This document shows positions 56,001-64,000 of a stretch of DNA of 64,000 bases, one piece after another (position 1 is the first letter of the stretch; each line of letters begins with the position of its first letter). The translations under genes and the position numbers were made by a program. The notes under the pieces were generated by a model. That model was given only the letters and a program-made list of their open reading frames with translations. It searched no databases and was not told where the DNA came from. The stretch lies in assembly GCA_011032825.1 (NCBI GenBank), contig JAADJZ010000001.1, positions 620,001-684,000 of the forward strand, in the 5' to 3' direction. The stretch is from Massariosphaeria phaeospora (taxonomy: Eukaryota; Ascomycota; Dothideomycetes; Pleosporales).

Positions 56001-59000
56001 CTCGACGTCGTCCAGGTCCTCCTTGGTGATTGTAGTCGCTGCATCTGGGAATCCCAATCCCTCGATCTTGGCCTTCATATTGCCAAGTAGAGTCTCAATG
56101 GCGTCGGTGTCCTCTTTAGTGGCTATTCCCTCGAGAATAGGAGCCATCTGTTCGCGTTCTTGTATCTGGAGGATGGACCCTTGTAGTTCTTTGAGTAACA
56201 CTTCAATTCCGAGAAGATCATCCTTAATGGCGGATTCAGTAGCCGAGGCAGTTTCGGACGCTGACACTGACGTTGGGGCCGGATGTTGAATGTTCGCGTC
56301 GATTGTTTCGACTTTGATTTGTAGCTGAGCCAGCATGACTTCCATCTTCTCGAGATCATTTCTCTGCAAAGATTCACTGACCATCTCGCGACTAGCGGGC
56401 TGGGCTTGATCCGGATCTTCTGCAAGGACGACTTCATTACCAGCTAAAGTGGCCTCCTCTTCTATGTGAGACTCCGCACCCCCCCTCTTCAGCTTTTCGA
56501 TGTCTTCGCGTAGGCTCGCGATGCCATCTTTCAGCGTGTCCAGAATCTCATATGACACCGTCATGTCTACCGGCTTATCAACCATCCTTACGACGTCATT
56601 GCGAAGGCCGTCAAGATTGTCGTTCAAAGCATCCACTAGCTCGTTAGCAGTCGATTGCTGACGCTCAGGGTTGTCGAGCTTCTTCTCTAGATGGGAGCGT
56701 AGATCATCTAAACCGAGTCGAACAGCTTCCAGGACCTCTTCAGCGTCGGCGCGCACGTGCTGTCGAGTCAACCCTTCTGACTGCCTTACTTGCTCTAGCT
56801 CGCCCCGGAGAGCTTCTAAGAGTTCTTCGTTGACACCCATCGATTGTGAACTTGTCTTGATATTTTCGAAACCAGCCTTAAGTGCCTCGAGAAGCTCGCC
56901 CTGACTTGGGGAGCTCGAGACTGGGACCAAGGTATTTCCGAGAGACTCCTTTAGACTGTCGATCGTCTCTTGGACGGTGGTGATGCTGTCCTTGGAAGCG
57001 TTTTCGTGAGACGAACGCAGTCCATCAATGAGTTCTCGGACGGCGTCGATAATGTCATCTTTGTCGGAACCGCCTGAACGCACCAAGCTACCGCCCAGCG
57101 TCTCTCGTAAATGCTCAAATTCATCTTTGATCGTGGTGACAAGCTCGTCGTTAGAGCTTGACGAGGCCAGGTTGTCGACAAGCCTGGTGTGAAGTCCATC
57201 GAAGCCGTGATGTAGCTTTTCTAGGATCTCATCCTTGTGGTGAGCGGTATCACCAAGTATTTCGTCCTTCAGCTGGTCAAATTCTTGTTTCATCGCCTCG
57301 TTGATCTCATCATTTGTGTCTAGGTCGATACCGCGCGTCACGACCTGGGACTTCATGCCTTCGAATCCAGCGTTGAGAGCGTTCATGATATCCTCTTTAT
57401 GTGCGGCAGCGGGAAGGAACTGTGAGCTTAGTTGTTCATGTAGGTGTTCGAACTCCGACTTGATGAAGTTCGACAAATCCGCCTGGCTCCATGCTAGGTC
57501 TTCCCGGGGTCCTTCGGCAACATAGCCATGAACGTCAACCCGTAGCTGCTCGAGCTCAGAGCGAATACTATCGACAATCTCATCTTTGTGTGTGACATCC
57601 TGAGTTTTATCGACATAGCTCTCGATCTGCCCACGAAGACTATCCAACCCGTCCCGCAGAGCATCCAAGACTTGTTCAGTGTCACGACCATTTGCCGATG
57701 AGTATGATTTAAACTCGGAGTGCATCTCATCGACCAAGGACTGTAACCGTTGCATGACTGGATCGCTTGGTGGCTCCATTAATGACCGAGAAGTGTCTAG
57801 AGCAGATCTGAGCGCCTCTTGGAGAGTTTGAGGGTCTAGGTCGATTGTCATTCCACCACTGTCCCAATTACTTGCGACGCCCTCCTTCACGGCTTCCAGG
57901 ATCTTTTCGTAAGACAGGCCATCGGAGGACGACTGATGGGGTACCATCGCTGGTTTGAAGTCTTCCAGGCATTCACGGACAGCCATCAAGACTTCTTCCC
58001 GAATTTCATGAGCTTCGTTGATCGGAGGAGGAAGTTTGACGTGCTGAATGGATTCCTGAACAATATGCTCAATCTCTTCCTTCGTTGCCCCACTAGAACC
58101 GTGGTAATCTTGAAGTCCTTCTCGAAGACATTGCAGTATATCATCGCGCTCCAGCCCAAATCCTGTGATTTCGAAGTTCGGCGTAGGGATCCCCTCGTAA
58201 GCCTCGCGAACAGCGGCCACTATGGCCTCCTTGTCCAGTGGTGCGCCTTGCGCTGTGTATCGGTCCAAGCCGCGTTCCGCCAACGCATGCTTGACAACAT
58301 CATAAACCTCGTTGCTGTCTACTGTGTTTCGGGTGACGGTGGAGGATATGGATTGGCGCCTCCTCTCGCGCATCACCTTATCCATGTGCTCCTTGACGTT
58401 GGAAATACCTTGCTGGACAATCTGAGCGATTTCTTGACTCGGATGGGCGGACTCGATAGTGGGCTGGGCGGCATTTCCATTCTCTGCTTCCTCAATTTTC
58501 CGTGCAAGCTCACGTCCCATACCCAAGACTTCTCCGCGCAAATCTTGAATGAGTGACTTGGTGCCCATTGTAACGCATCCTGACTCTGCAACGCTATCCT
58601 TGATCTTTCGCAGGTACTTGAGCATCTCTTCGCTGACGAAGTCGGCTGCTTTCGGGCTGGCGTATGGTTTGGCTTCATTGGCCGCATTAGCGAGGGGAAA
58701 ATTGTCAGTCATTGCTCGGGTTAATGGACCGGTTCCTGGCGACGGTCGAAACGATACTGATCCAGGGGGAGCTGATGCTACAAGCGCATGGCTCGCAGAT
58801 CCTTGCTTGACGAATTCCACCAATTCGGTCACCTTCTTCGCGGTCTCTCCAGTGGCCTTGTCTACGAGCTTCTGGAGATTAGCAATCAAGCGTTCCTGCC
58901 CGTCTTTGGTTACCATCTCTCGAATAATCTTCTCGAGCATCGCAACACTTGCAGCACCCTCTACCGAATACGGGTTGGGACTTCCGATTCTCTCATCCAG

Positions 59001-59873
59001 CATAAAACTGCTCGGCGACGAGATTCGCGGTAGAGTGAACTGCTTAGTCGGAGTCATGTGCGGATCCTTCAGGCCTATGTTGCTTCCAGAACGAGGCATG
59101 TCTCCAGAGGTTCCAGAGGATTGGACGTGGCTCATCGTAACTACAAGATCCTTTAGCGACTTTCGGATGTCTTCGTCTCGCTGGCTAGTAGCGTCCTTCA
59201 AGCTGACTAGATCGGTGGCATTGTCCTTACTTCTTCGGCTCAACTGTGTCATGTCCTTCTGCAAATGAGACACTATCTGTGTTATGCTGTGTAGTTGACC
59301 GGAGATGGCATCGAACGAGGGATCTTGCTGCTGGGTGGGCCGTGACGAAGAGTTTGTGACGTTGGCCAGAGGAGGGTCGAAGATATTCGGGGGTACGGTC
59401 ATGTTTTGCAGTGCCAACATGGTAGCAGACGGCGGTGTGTTCTCGCCGAGGATGGCCTTCTGGGTTGAGCGGGCCGATGGCCGTAGAGCTGGCGTGTCCT
59501 TTAGGATAGGTGTGTCTCTGAATATATCGCGGGTGGAAGGTGTCGGCGTCGCTCCTCGAGTGGGGCTCCCGTCTCCCGGAAAGTAATCCCTGTCTGCATC
59601 TCGCGCCGCTGTCCCAGACCTCGAGGTTGGACGTTCTGGCGAGCGCTCAGGCGACCGGACGTTATCGAGGAAGCTCTTGAGATCCCGTACACTGGTAGTT
59701 TGTAAGGACTGCATGCGCTTGTGTGTTGCTCCCTTGATCAATGATCGCTCGGGCGACTTTTGTGGCAAGGGGTTGACTGTGTACGAGCTCGCCGGCATGC
59801 TTTCCCGCGCCTTCTCTTCCAGTGCTCTGGCGGCATTTGCGATAGCTACCGATGTGTTTGGACGCGTGGCCAT
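53073..59873 (-). CDS. Giant repeat-rich coiled-coil protein (about 2,266 aa)
   Basis: One uninterrupted frame. The start is placed at the ATG at 59,873 (MATRPNTSVAIANAARALEE), because an intron acceptor (CTTGCTTTTGCAG) lies just upstream at about 59,941 and the further 155 codons of open frame read like leader and intron. Residues 1-230 are low-complexity, Pro/Ser-rich (SPERSPERP). From about 510 to 1,120 there is an array of degenerate units of the form E-I/L-L-x-A-L-K/R-x-G-F/L-x-x-L-R/K. About 1,200-1,390 holds a second array of about 40-residue units (D.LT.LVDD.KAKLDEM). From 1,425 to 1,890 is a long coiled coil (EEKDRVMAELREEKNQ). The tail is basic then acidic and includes a KEN motif (ANKENAP, about residue 2,040). 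No ATPase or motor motifs are seen. The composition suggests a structural protein of chromatin, spindle or cell cortex; this is inference. It shares its upstream region with RPN6. Confidence 0.85.
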   Translation of the reverse strand: MATRPNTSVAIANAARALEEKARESMPASSYTVNPLPQKSPERSLIKGATHKRMQSLQTTSVRDLKSFLDNVRSPERSPERPTSRSGTAARDADRDYFPGDGSPTRGATPTPSTRDIFRDTPILKDTPALRPSARSTQKAILGENTPPSATMLALQNMTVPPNIFDPPLANVTNSSSRPTQQQDPSFDAISGQLHSITQIVSHLQKDMTQLSRRSKDNATDLVSLKDATSQRDEDIRKSLKDLVVTMSHVQSSGTSGDMPRSGSNIGLKDPHMTPTKQFTLPRISSPSSFMLDERIGSPNPYSVEGAASVAMLEKIIREMVTKDGQERLIANLQKLVDKATGETAKKVTELVEFVKQGSASHALVASAPPGSVSFRPSPGTGPLTRAMTDNFPLANAANEAKPYASPKAADFVSEEMLKYLRKIKDSVAESGCVTMGTKSLIQDLRGEVLGMGRELARKIEEAENGNAAQPTIESAHPSQEIAQIVQQGISNVKEHMDKVMRERRRQSISSTVTRNTVDSNEVYDVVKHALAERGLDRYTAQGAPLDKEAIVAAVREAYEGIPTPNFEITGFGLERDDILQCLREGLQDYHGSSGATKEEIEHIVQESIQHVKLPPPINEAHEIREEVLMAVRECLEDFKPAMVPHQSSSDGLSYEKILEAVKEGVASNWDSGGMTIDLDPQTLQEALRSALDTSRSLMEPPSDPVMQRLQSLVDEMHSEFKSYSSANGRDTEQVLDALRDGLDSLRGQIESYVDKTQDVTHKDEIVDSIRSELEQLRVDVHGYVAEGPREDLAWSQADLSNFIKSEFEHLHEQLSSQFLPAAAHKEDIMNALNAGFEGMKSQVVTRGIDLDTNDEINEAMKQEFDQLKDEILGDTAHHKDEILEKLHHGFDGLHTRLVDNLASSSSNDELVTTIKDEFEHLRETLGGSLVRSGGSDKDDIIDAVRELIDGLRSSHENASKDSITTVQETIDSLKESLGNTLVPVSSSPSQGELLEALKAGFENIKTSSQSMGVNEELLEALRGELEQVRQSEGLTRQHVRADAEEVLEAVRLGLDDLRSHLEKKLDNPERQQSTANELVDALNDNLDGLRNDVVRMVDKPVDMTVSYEILDTLKDGIASLREDIEKLKRGGAESHIEEEATLAGNEVVLAEDPDQAQPASREMVSESLQRNDLEKMEVMLAQLQIKVETIDANIQHPAPTSVSASETASATESAIKDDLLGIEVLLKELQGSILQIQEREQMAPILEGIATKEDTDAIETLLGNMKAKIEGLGFPDAATTITKEDLDDVELVVRTTSEALESLAKKIEEDGATKGDVTVVQVICDDIKTALDEMIASKPDEEADPKATRADVDALTLLVDDVKAKLDEMKIPNPDELPSKADVEQLIGLVHDFRESHDKLKEQYERDIQITAGSSDDRRKEAEDMVDIMIEVKTTLEEVKDEIKTNLTEGGPIENLKESFKSLEDSVGANFNVTADVKELMETVSREFERAHGSIEGLHNDQAEQSALGLEKHDEARDAIIANVVEKIDDRFNVLMAKYDDAQLLADEQARVMREKAEEQEKILEGTKTMADELRLTIDTLGASITGMNDRVDDATQKWSSDSGTVLGKLDDTLAKVEEQKLEDKSEHSHTRDEITNIERSLSGLLNSLQDNVTEYHPKFMVTLREIEAFVKSHHEHSQKAKEAADEQVRLMHEEAKSRAEELRNHFSSLPALLPAPPPAIEPAPQYDDGPVREKLDKLLGHVDEADKAATHLERLDDIHKQVMATAAEVTEFVAKQTQLITDGNETKEREAEEVALIVERRTTQKEQLEADIESLKAEKEHAIQEVKEEKDRVMAELREEKNQTILELKEEKNSLLNIVAALQAERENLANQKVRLTGEVSSLHTALEIRREELHMMDAKADALERRILNGIMDHSRALMIAKGGTKSPTKTKKRTADVSADASNSMPPPSAAASALSLALKPRPAIRQNGPPQNPANRRILSLSQISGNTPTGAQPYQAPGGGFGNGGGLKRSHSVKTNYLRKSSWGGRPSAAVANKENAPLSEEDETEAERGVVLLSTQDDHSIIEEDLDDDMQSETGTERRHSLGTRSYADSYAEGETPGYDGRSSYGGAGSEYTYGSGSSYMTGSDIDRRTSYGSTAHSAIGAQTIDEGSEEGSHSEHSDAEDDEPTATLTTTAAPSDITASEVTASDVSASSAAPLPTDSEVNAAVEAVKDEMKKGMRLYAPPSDSGVGTDLATAPFGNDSELDADYFRRAAEDESTVG

Positions 59874-60913
59874 GCTGGGAGAGCCCGGGTTCAGCGGAAG
59901 CGGAGGAGGCGCGCGCACTGGGTCTGAGCTGTCCCACCTGCAAAAGCAAGGTAAGTAGGATGCTATTTCAAGCAATGGCGCGAATTGGGAGGCTGAGAAG
60001 AAACATACATGGGGATCGAAAACGAATGAGGATGCCGCACCAACTCTCGATCGCGAGAGCTGTCCCTCTCGCTCGAGGAGGACATTGTGCAGATGTGAGG
60101 TGATGGAAGGCAATAGCGGCAGTAGGCGGGCAATGCGCGTCGACGTCAAGTGCGCGCGGAACTCGTCGAGCCTCGCGAAGCTGCAGCGGGCCAGCGCGTG
60201 GGGTATACAGGAGGTTCGTGAGACGGGGAGCGCGAGGTTGTGGGAGTGCGGATGCGCAGTGGTGGGATGGAAGGCGGCTGCTGTGTTGATATTGATATTG
60301 ATATGTTTACAGGCTAACGTTAGCCAAGCGCGGGCCACGCAACTGCCTCATTGGCCCGCCCATCGCCAGCACATCGCCTGGTCGCCCCAGCAGCACAGCC
60401 AAACAACACGCTGGACATACTGTGATAGGGAAGATGGGGCTCACGCTGCAGCGCATTGACACGACATGCGTTTGCTTTCTGTAGGTAATGCGCGCGTAGA
60501 GCTTCGATGGGCTGTCAATCGCCACGACCACTTCGGCTGGGAGTATAAACACGGTTGCTATGCCTACCATCTCTGACAGCAAGTCGAGCAGCGACGGCAC
60601 CCGCAACACGCACATTGAACGCACCACACTGTCATGCAAACGCTCATCTTCAGATGGAGATGATGCGCATGCAGACTCTATCTTCCAGAATGTTGATGGC
60701 CGAGGTGGGTGCGCCGACGCGGTGCCAAGAGATCGGTCCTACGTTTCGCCGCCCCGCCTGCGCGCGCTCTCACCGCGAGCTTGAGCTTTGGGCTTTCCCA
60801 GCGCCCACGTCAACGACCCTCAACGCCCCCATCCAGCGACTTTGCCGCACCCTCGCACCTGATCAATACCATCACCTCCCAACTGCAGCCCTCTCCAACT
60901 TGCTCAACCCACC
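59874..60913. promoter_or_regulatory. Shared upstream region of the coiled-coil gene and RPN6
   Basis: About 1.04 kb between the two divergent start codons. On the minus strand TTGCTTTTGCAG at about 59,941 is a good acceptor, so the coiled-coil gene probably has a leader intron. On the plus strand the last 80 nt before the RPN6 ATG are C-rich and G-poor (CCATCACCTCCCAACTGCAG), as in fungal leaders. Short upstream frames (for example from 60,560) are not supported as genes. Confidence 0.5.
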
Positions 60914-62242
60914 ATGGCTTCCGTTGCGGACGGCGGCAAGCGGATAGCGGAGGCGCAGAAGCTGGCGAAGTCGGACCCCTCCAAGGCCGAGCAGATGTAC
61001 AAGCAGGTGCTGTCGACAAACCCAGGATCCAATGAAGGCGCTATCAAAAACTACGAGTCGGCTCTGGTTGGCCTGGGACAGCTGTTCCGGGACCAGAAGC
61101 GGGTAGACGCACTCGCCGAACTCGTCAGGCAAACGCGATCAGTGCTGTCATCCTTCGCCAAAGCAAAAACCGCAAAGCTGGGTGAGTCGCAGCCACGTTC
61201 TGGCAATGGAGCGTAAACTAACCATGGCCGTGCAGTGCGCCAGCTACTCGACCTCTTCACCACAATACCCAACACCACCGATATCCAGATCACCGTCACC
61301 AAGTCGTGCATAGAATGGGCCGTGTCGGAGCGGAGGGGCTTTCTGCGCCAAAACTTGGAGACCCGCCTGGTGTCTCTGTATATGTTGAAGCAGTCGTACT
61401 ACGAAGCCCTCACCCTGATCAACAGCCTGCTCAAGGAGCTCAAGCGATTGGACGACAAGCTGGTTCTGGTCGAGGTGCAGCTACTGGAGTCAAGAGTCTA
61501 TCATGCACTGGGCAACATACCGAAGGGCCGAGCCGCTCTCACCTCCGCACGAACGTCGGCCGCGTCAGTGTACACCCCGCCCCTCCTCCAGGCGGGGCTC
61601 GACATGCAGAGCGGCATGCTCCATGCCGAAGATGCGGATTTCAACACGGCCTTTTCCTACTTTATCGAGGCCATGGAGGGGTACCACTCGCAGGATGAGG
61701 CGCAGAAGGCCACGTCGGCCCTGCAGTACATGCTGCTATGCAAGATCATGCTCAACCTGGGCGACGACGTGACCTCGCTTATGACTTCGAAGCACGCTAT
61801 CAAATACGCCGGGAAGCGCTTGGATGCGATGAAGGCCGTAGCTCGCGCGCACACGAACCGCAGTCTGGAAGAGTACGAGACGGCCTTGACTGACTACCGC
61901 CAGGAGCTGGGGAGCGACCGCTTCATCACCAGCCATCTCCGGCGCTTGTACGACAACATGCTGGAGCAGAATCTCATCAAGGTGATTGAGCCGTTTAGCA
62001 GGGTCGAGATCGCCCATGTAGCCAAGATGGTCGGCCTGGACACGGTGCAGGTGGAGCGCAAGCTCTCGCAGATGATCCTGGACAAGGTTATCATCGGAGT
62101 TCTGGATCAAGGGGCAGGCTGTCTGATCGTCTACGATGAGTCTGAGCGCGACCAGGGCTACGATGCGGCCCTGCAGACCATCGAGAAGTTGAGCAACGTG
62201 GTGGACGTGCTGTACACAAACCAGGCGTCGCTACTCGAATGA
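60914..62242 (+). CDS. RPN6: 26S proteasome regulatory (lid) subunit Rpn6, 424 aa, one intron
   Basis: Exon 1 is 60,914-61,181 and exon 2 is 61,236-62,242; the 54-nt intron starts GTGAGT, has a CTAAC branch site and ends GCAG. The ATG is in a strong context (CACCATGG). The product matches the Rpn6/PSMD11 family over its length: an N-terminal helical-repeat region (residues 1-300; AEQMYKQVL, LLDLFTTIPNT, LETRLVSLYMLKQSYYEAL) followed by a C-terminal PCI domain with VEIAHVAKMVGLDTVQVERK and the conserved end DQGAGCLIVYDE and VVDVLYTNQASLLE. In other fungi and animals this subunit bridges the lid and the base of the 19S particle and stabilises the 26S proteasome. The length agrees with fungal homologues of about 420-430 residues. 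It is a housekeeping gene and marks the end of the accessory block. Confidence 0.98.
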
Positions 62243-64000
62243 GGTAATGGTACACGGGGAGGGACGGTAAAAGGAGGCCGGTTTAGGACGCGGCTCATTC
62301 AGTCTACCATGGCCAGCCATGTACTATATATCAGCATAGACGGCCTGGCCCAACTCGTTGGAGCAAAGCAGGACGGCGGCCTATGAGAAGCCTCCACCGA
62401 GTACGTCCTGGACCAATACCACTTCAATCTGCTCACAGTGCCTCCGATGCGCAACCTTCTCACCGCTTCGTCTCCCCGCCAGCATAAGCTGCGGAGCCCC
62501 TCCAAGTATATTGACCAACATAAGCATGCAAGTATACTCGCCGCATACACAGCTAGGTACCGCGGCGCGAGTGACGCGCGCCAGTGGTGGGCGACTGTCG
62601 ACGGTCGACTGTCGATATTAAACTGCGTGGGTGTCCCGTTCGAGGAGGGGGGCAGGTTACAGGTGCACAGCAGGTGCAGGCTGACCACGCAGCAATAGCT
62701 AGGTAGCCTCGGGCCTTTTTGATATTGCAGCGCCCCGCGGCCCATGCAGGCCCGTCTCCACCGGCTTCGCAGTCTCTACAGTTCAGCTCAGCTCGACCTA
62801 CCCGTGGACTTGCGTGCGTCGCCAGGTTCCAAGGTTGGCCCTGATCCCGTGCCCCGGCATGCGGCATGCGGCTCCCGGAGTCGGCCTTCGCGCCTCCCGC
62901 GCGGCGCTTCGTAACTCCCACGCCGCCGTGAGGTCGAAGGCGTCCCGCTCGCTACACCTCGCACACCAAAACACAACACCCCTGGGCGAGTGAATTGTCC
63001 GCCCTCAACACCACGCCACCCTCGCGAGCGTGCCTACCTCCCCACCTGCCGGCGAGATAAAAATAAGCAGTCGACGGCGCCGCAGAACGCCGCCGGGCAC
63101 TAATCTCGGGCCCAAAGAGGCTAACCCGCTCTCCGCGAGGCTTGTCCCTCCCGATACCCTCAGTGCCTCAGCAGATCGCAGGCCTTCTCCGCGTCGGGCC
63201 TCGCAGACGGCCAATCCACTGCCTTCAACGCGCGATGCAGCTAACACTCTCGGCCCCCGACAGGTCAGCGTGCGTCGCAGTTGAAACGGCAGCTTATCAC
63301 TTCCCACCTCGTCATCCCGGACCCGCAACCATCGTGACCGCCAAGAACCACGAGAGTTCGTCATCCGTGATCGCCTTGCCCCTGCCGTCCTCATGCTCTA
63401 GCGAGCAGTTGCTGTCCCGCCAGAGTCAAGAGTCTAATCCGCGCGTATGCGGCCTGGTGGCACGGGCCTGCACGGCTGTCAGCTCCGTTCTAAGGTCGGC
63501 AGCCCAACGCAGCGGACACTAGCTCGAGCATGAGAACGACAGCGAGGCCGGCGAGCTGCCATCGACTGCTGGATTCCTAGGCTCAATTCTGGGTCCAGCA
63601 CCAGCTCTGGTTCGGAAGAGGGCCTCCACGTATGGCCGGCAGCCGCTCCTTTTCGTGGCCCATGTTCTTGGTCTCTCCTTTAGTCAAGTCCGTATGTCTG
63701 CTGTGTTGGCCTTGCTTCTGCCTGCTGCTGCTCCGCACTCATAGAGCAGTTTGAGGCTACTCAATCCCGCATGCTTTGTCCAGTCCTAGTATCACCCTGT
63801 AGGATTGGTTGGATGCCTCCACGCTGCTGCCGGTAATGCCAGGCACTCGATCCGTACCTTTGCTCTGGGTTGACAGGATGCATCCCTAACCACGTGGGAA
63901 TGTAGGACTGAGTACGCACGCCTATATCGACGGTGGCGTATCCAGGCCATGCTCAATAGCCGCAGCCGCCACAACTGACGCTGGCCTTTGTGGTTCTCGA
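62243..64000. other. Intergenic region, no supported gene
   Basis: GC-rich, with short open frames on both strands that overlap and lack domains. A run GATAAAAATAAG at about 63,055 followed by C-rich sequence could be a promoter or leader of a gene starting beyond the window, but no coding start is supported. Confidence 0.4.

Noticed and set aside
60840..60852. Possible proteasome-associated control element (reverse GGTGCGGCAAA) upstream of RPN6
   Set aside because: It has two extra bases compared with the yeast GGTGGCAAA box and a single imperfect match in GC-rich DNA is expected by chance.
1..64000. tRNA, rRNA genes and CRISPR arrays
   Set aside because: No cloverleaf, rRNA-like block or regularly spaced repeat-spacer array was seen; the regular 17-nt repeats are only two units each and belong to transposon ends.

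Overview
The window is nuclear DNA of a filamentous ascomycete (Pezizomycotina). A Dothideomycete such as a member of the Pleosporales is plausible but not proven. The clues are short introns of 50-63 nt with CTAAC/CTGAC-type branch points, an intact RPN6 proteasome gene, Fot1/pogo, Tc1/mariner and chromodomain Gypsy elements, and repeat DNA damaged by C-to-T transitions in the manner of repeat-induced point mutation (RIP).

Layout. 1-8,840 is GC-equilibrated. It holds a probable small gene on the minus strand (1,064-1,291, with a long leader), an 'Ipa-like' gene broken by one in-frame stop (5,409-7,937) and a small imperfect tandem repeat. From 8,840 to 51,660 lies an accessory repeat block whose core (13.2-38.6 kb) is extremely AT-rich. 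51,660-64,000 is housekeeping DNA: a giant coiled-coil repeat protein (53,073-59,873, minus) and RPN6 (60,914-62,242, plus), divergently arranged.

The repeat block can be read as stratigraphy. Three copies of a segment of about 1.6 kb (8.84-10.48, 42.40-44.02 and 50.10-51.66 kb) each carry an intact four-exon gene for a secreted protein of 303-305 residues. The flank of the middle copy is split by a pogo element (21,627-23,761) and by an 18.6-kb nest (23,809-42,402). The nest holds a Fot1-like element interrupted by a foldback MITE and by a pogo element; that pogo element is interrupted by a Gypsy LTR retrotransposon, which in turn carries another Fot1-like element and a second MITE. A Tc1/mariner relic, itself interrupted by a pogo element, closes the nest. 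A second Gypsy element lies at 13,272-19,834. A repeat of unknown type with a protein of unknown family occurs twice (10.88-13.26 and 45.29-47.68 kb).

Main points for a second look: (1) the secreted family has introns and upstream DNA far better conserved than its exons, as expected for rapidly diversifying effectors, and may be a metalloprotease-like fold without its catalytic motif; (2) the terminal repeats of at least nine Fot1/pogo-type ends, of different sequence, share a subterminal motif repeated twice with a period of exactly 17 nt; (3) the mutated DNA shows a C-to-T signature set by a 5' pyrimidine (YpC) rather than by the classical CpA context. All alignments and counts were done by eye.
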